A stretch of 64,000 nt of DNA, taken from contig NC_087069.1 in assembly GCF_963678635.1 (NCBI RefSeq), positions 37,241,959 to 37,305,958 on the forward strand. The letters run 5' to 3'. The notes under the pieces were generated by a model. That model did not search any database, was not told the DNA's origin, and worked only from the letters and a program-made list of their open reading frames with translations. Below, piece by piece: positions 61,371-64,000 of this stretch. Numbering within the stretch: the first letter of the stretch is position 1; every line of letters starts with the position of its first letter. The stretch is from Symsagittifera roscoffensis. Its lineage: Eukaryota; Xenacoelomorpha; Acoela; Convolutidae. The position numbers and the translations under genes were made by a program.

Positions 61371-64000
61371 CCCTTTGAACTGCTAATCATTAAACTGAGA
61401 CTTTTTTCAAAACTTATTATTTTTTGAATGATGCTTGATGTTCTATGTTGAATTTCAACTAGATATTTGGAATAGAAAAAATTCTTTTTGCTTTTTATTC
61501 ATAATAATGTTCAGTAAAACAAGAACTTTTTGAACAAGCATATGCGCTTGCGCATAATTGCACTTCAGTTCAATCCTTTTCATTGCGTTCCCGTTGTAGC
61601 TGCTTTAGTTGCTTTTCGTCTTTTACAAAAAAATTTTTGTCCAGATTATTTTAGAATTAATAGCTCAAAATTGAGCACTCACCAATTTTTTCTCTTATTG
61701 GACGCTATTTTTAGGATGTGTAGCATTAAGTAAAAGTTATCACGATTGGCTCAAAGATATTTACCTACAGCTCAAAAATCAAGTATAAAAGCAAAACTGA
61801 AAATTAGTAAAAACACAAAGTTCCCGTTTAACAAAGTTGTAATCAATTCACACCCAACCTTTGGATAGCCATCGGACAACAGTTACGGGTTCGTCCTTTC
61901 TAACCGCTTAAAACTCAGGTCTATATAACATCAGTTTTAATATGTGTTTTGAATAATATATGTTTTGTTATACAATAAAGCCTAGATAAAGGAATACGTT
62001 TCTTAGAGTAGAACAGACATCTTGCTAACTAGCAGTTAAAAACACAGTTAAAGGTAGATGTCCACGATTTTGGTCTTTATTCTAACTGCTCAGCTGTTCT
62101 CATATTAAAAGATTTTTTTGAAAGAGAAACTACAAAATTACCAGGCCAAACTCTGATCTGGATAGGCGAACAATTTTGTGCGGTATATTCCTGGATTCCA
62201 GAGACAAGTCTTTAAACATGTTGAAATTTTGTTGGAACGATCAGAGCAAATGAAAGAATAAAAGAAGAACAAAAGAAGCGTCCTTGTTGCGGAATCCATT
62301 TACTGAAGATATTTTCCCGTAATGATAATCAAATTCGAGACCATTGATGTGAAATGTACCTTTTTATTGCAAAAGTTACTGAAAGTTTGAATGAAAATTT
62401 CAATAAAATCATATTTTTTGTGCATTTTTTAGTTGAAGCCTGTTTTTTCTTTTAGTATCTTTCTGTGTTTTATTATCATTCCTGATTTCTGCTTTATCTA
62501 TTTTTCTACAACTAACCGAATTGTTCAGCAATTTCATGATTTTAGCTTAATAGTGCTTTCTGTTGTTTCTATTATCCTGCAACTGAGCTCAACTTGCATG
62601 AAAAACTTGTCAAAAACCAGGAAATTGGTTGAATTTTTTTGCAACGAATCATAAAAATTGCTGGCAAGAGTAAATTTAGAACTAAAACGTCAGTACACAG
62701 GAATAAGACAAGTTTATAGATAACAGTTACAATACTCTAACTCAGCATCAATTGGAACGTTTTTGATTAATTTTACAAATATGCAGAGAATTACTTATCA
62801 ACTTCTCATGGTTCAAATTTACTTTATTTCTGAATTGCGCTACACTCCACAAAGTTGTTTACATTAAAAAATAATGGAGCTAATTAAAAATTACAAAATT
62901 CCAAATAATCAAGTGCATTCTATAGGACTGATTTTAATTAGATCTTAAAGTTGATGAACAAAATATAAGCAAAACTCTAGATTCTGATGCTGAAGTTATG
63001 CTAGGTTGTATCTACATTTGGAGTTCTTGTAAAATTCGTCACTAAAGTACAAGTTTTAGTGAGCGTTGTAACCTAGTTCCACTTTCTCTTTTCGCTAAAA
63101 TTTTTTAAATTATCTCTTTTACATGAAATTAAGTCCAACATAGTTTTCAGTCGTAGTTATTTTGATGTAAGAAGAGTCGTTTTAGGAAATTTAGCGAAAG
63201 TAGAGGTTGAAAATAGATTCCAGTGATTACTAAACCTTATATTTTAGTAGCGAAACCTACAAGAAATACTGCTCTAGATGCAATCTAGAAGATTTTCAAA
63301 TCATAGTCTACGGTACAAAACTGTATCAATTGAAAAATTAGATTCGATTCTAAAACAAATTAAAATGATTTTTTTTCTGCTCAAAATATATCCTCTCGTT
63401 CTTCAAAATTTAGGCTACTTTAATAATTGAGAAAAAAAATGAGGCAAAAAAGCGAAAATAAAATAATTTTTACGGTGTCTCAGATCGAATCTGTTTACGT
63501 CAAACGCCATATCAATGCCTAAATTGTGAGCAAAATAGCAGCCAACCTCTTTTGGTCATTTCTCTTGAGAACTTAAGTTCTCACCCTCACTGAAAAAAAT
63601 GGATTAGCATCAATTTTAGTATAAAAAAGTACGAAGATTAAGTAGAAAAGATAAAGATCGATTAGAATCAATTTAAATTGATCTTAAATCCCAGCTAAAA
63701 ATCATATCATTTGAATTTCATAAGCTTCGAATTTGTTTTTTGCCCATCTTTTTTAAGTTAACAACCAGAGCGTATAGTAGCATAATAAAAAGACCAAATA
63801 ATATTCAAAATATCAATAACACTCTATAAGCTTTTTTAAACCAAGTTTGAGTCAAAATTGTATCTATATTGACCCTTTTCGTCTAGTCGTTTCATAAGTG
63901 ACCTTTTTTTATTCGTTTCTTGATTCCTTTACTTCATGATTTTCTAAAAGTCAATTGCCTAATCTTGAGATCTTGAGAACAAAGTTTGATTCATTTTGAA
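61371..64000. other. AT-rich region, no convincing gene
   Basis: Two short open frames are present: 61530-61733 (HCVPVVAALVAFRLLQ) and 62433-62654, which is hydrophobic (FSFSIFLCFIIIPDFCFIYF) and may be an exon of a membrane protein or chance. Neither has a recognisable domain. A MITE copy lies at 62135-62324. Confidence 0.4.
62135..62324. mobile_element. MITE, third diverged copy (inverted)
   Basis: Reverse-oriented relative of the 43511-43713 element, sharing AAGACTTGTCTCTGGAATCC-type core and CATTACG / CCAGGCCAAACT ends. Confidence 0.7.

Noticed and set aside
61091..61390. Open frames across the N run
   Set aside because: Undetermined bases, not sequence.

Overview
The window looks like nematode genomic DNA, probably from a rhabditid. 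It is very AT-rich, it carries a two-exon C-type lectin gene with TTTTTCAG/GTAAT splice signals, and it is packed with LTR-retrotransposon, foldback and MITE-type repeats. No rRNA, tRNA or CRISPR feature was found. A run of 200 N lies at 61171-61370. Host coding sequence is sparse: one plausible secreted C-type lectin gene (41883-43211, +) and two exons of a PLAT/LH2-domain protein (16270-16381 and 17323-17431, +).

Region 1 (1-15483, minus strand) is the main discovery. It is an apparently intact, gene-rich Ty3/Gypsy-type endogenous retrovirus whose 3' end lies beyond the left edge. Reading 5' to 3' it has: a candidate 5' LTR and primer binding site; a 1.2 kb leader with repeats and hairpins; a 155-codon basic ORF; a single unbroken 2740-codon Gag-Pol ORF (capsid-like, CCHC, protease, RT, RNase H, integrase with GPY/F); two overlapping small hydrophobic ORFs; a 378-codon ORF with no ATG; an 872-codon envelope-like glycoprotein; and a new Ser/Pro/Thr-rich ORF that overlaps the Env stop by ATGA and runs off the window. 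Most successive ORFs touch or overlap, which suggests coupled translation or alternative splicing.

Region 2 (17617-33585) is a roughly 16 kb nested palindrome, apparently a giant foldback-type element. Its inverted arms carry, in mirrored order, a terminal block with a decayed HTH-transposase-like reading frame, an ACTT/AAGT satellite, a TGGA/TCCA satellite and a unique block. The arms surround a central array of about 215 bp tandem repeats. GTTCTT flanks both ends as a candidate 6 bp target-site duplication. The right arm carries an internal 1.7 kb duplication.

Region 3 (34.5-39.8 kb) holds two degenerate plus-strand relics of the 3' part of a Region 1-like element. One is bracketed by 600 bp direct repeats. 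The relics extend past the Env and Ser/Pro-rich genes and so preview what should lie beyond the left edge of the intact copy. A 758 bp terminal-inverted-repeat element lies between them.

Region 4 (39.8-64 kb) has the lectin gene, a 1.19 kb tandem duplication containing a 203 bp MITE, and two heavily decayed plus-strand pol relics (about 44-51.4 kb and 52-61 kb). The second relic contains a nearly perfect 2450 bp tandem duplication, and the first has a perfect 135 bp inverted repeat near its end. The last 2.6 kb is AT-rich with no convincing gene.
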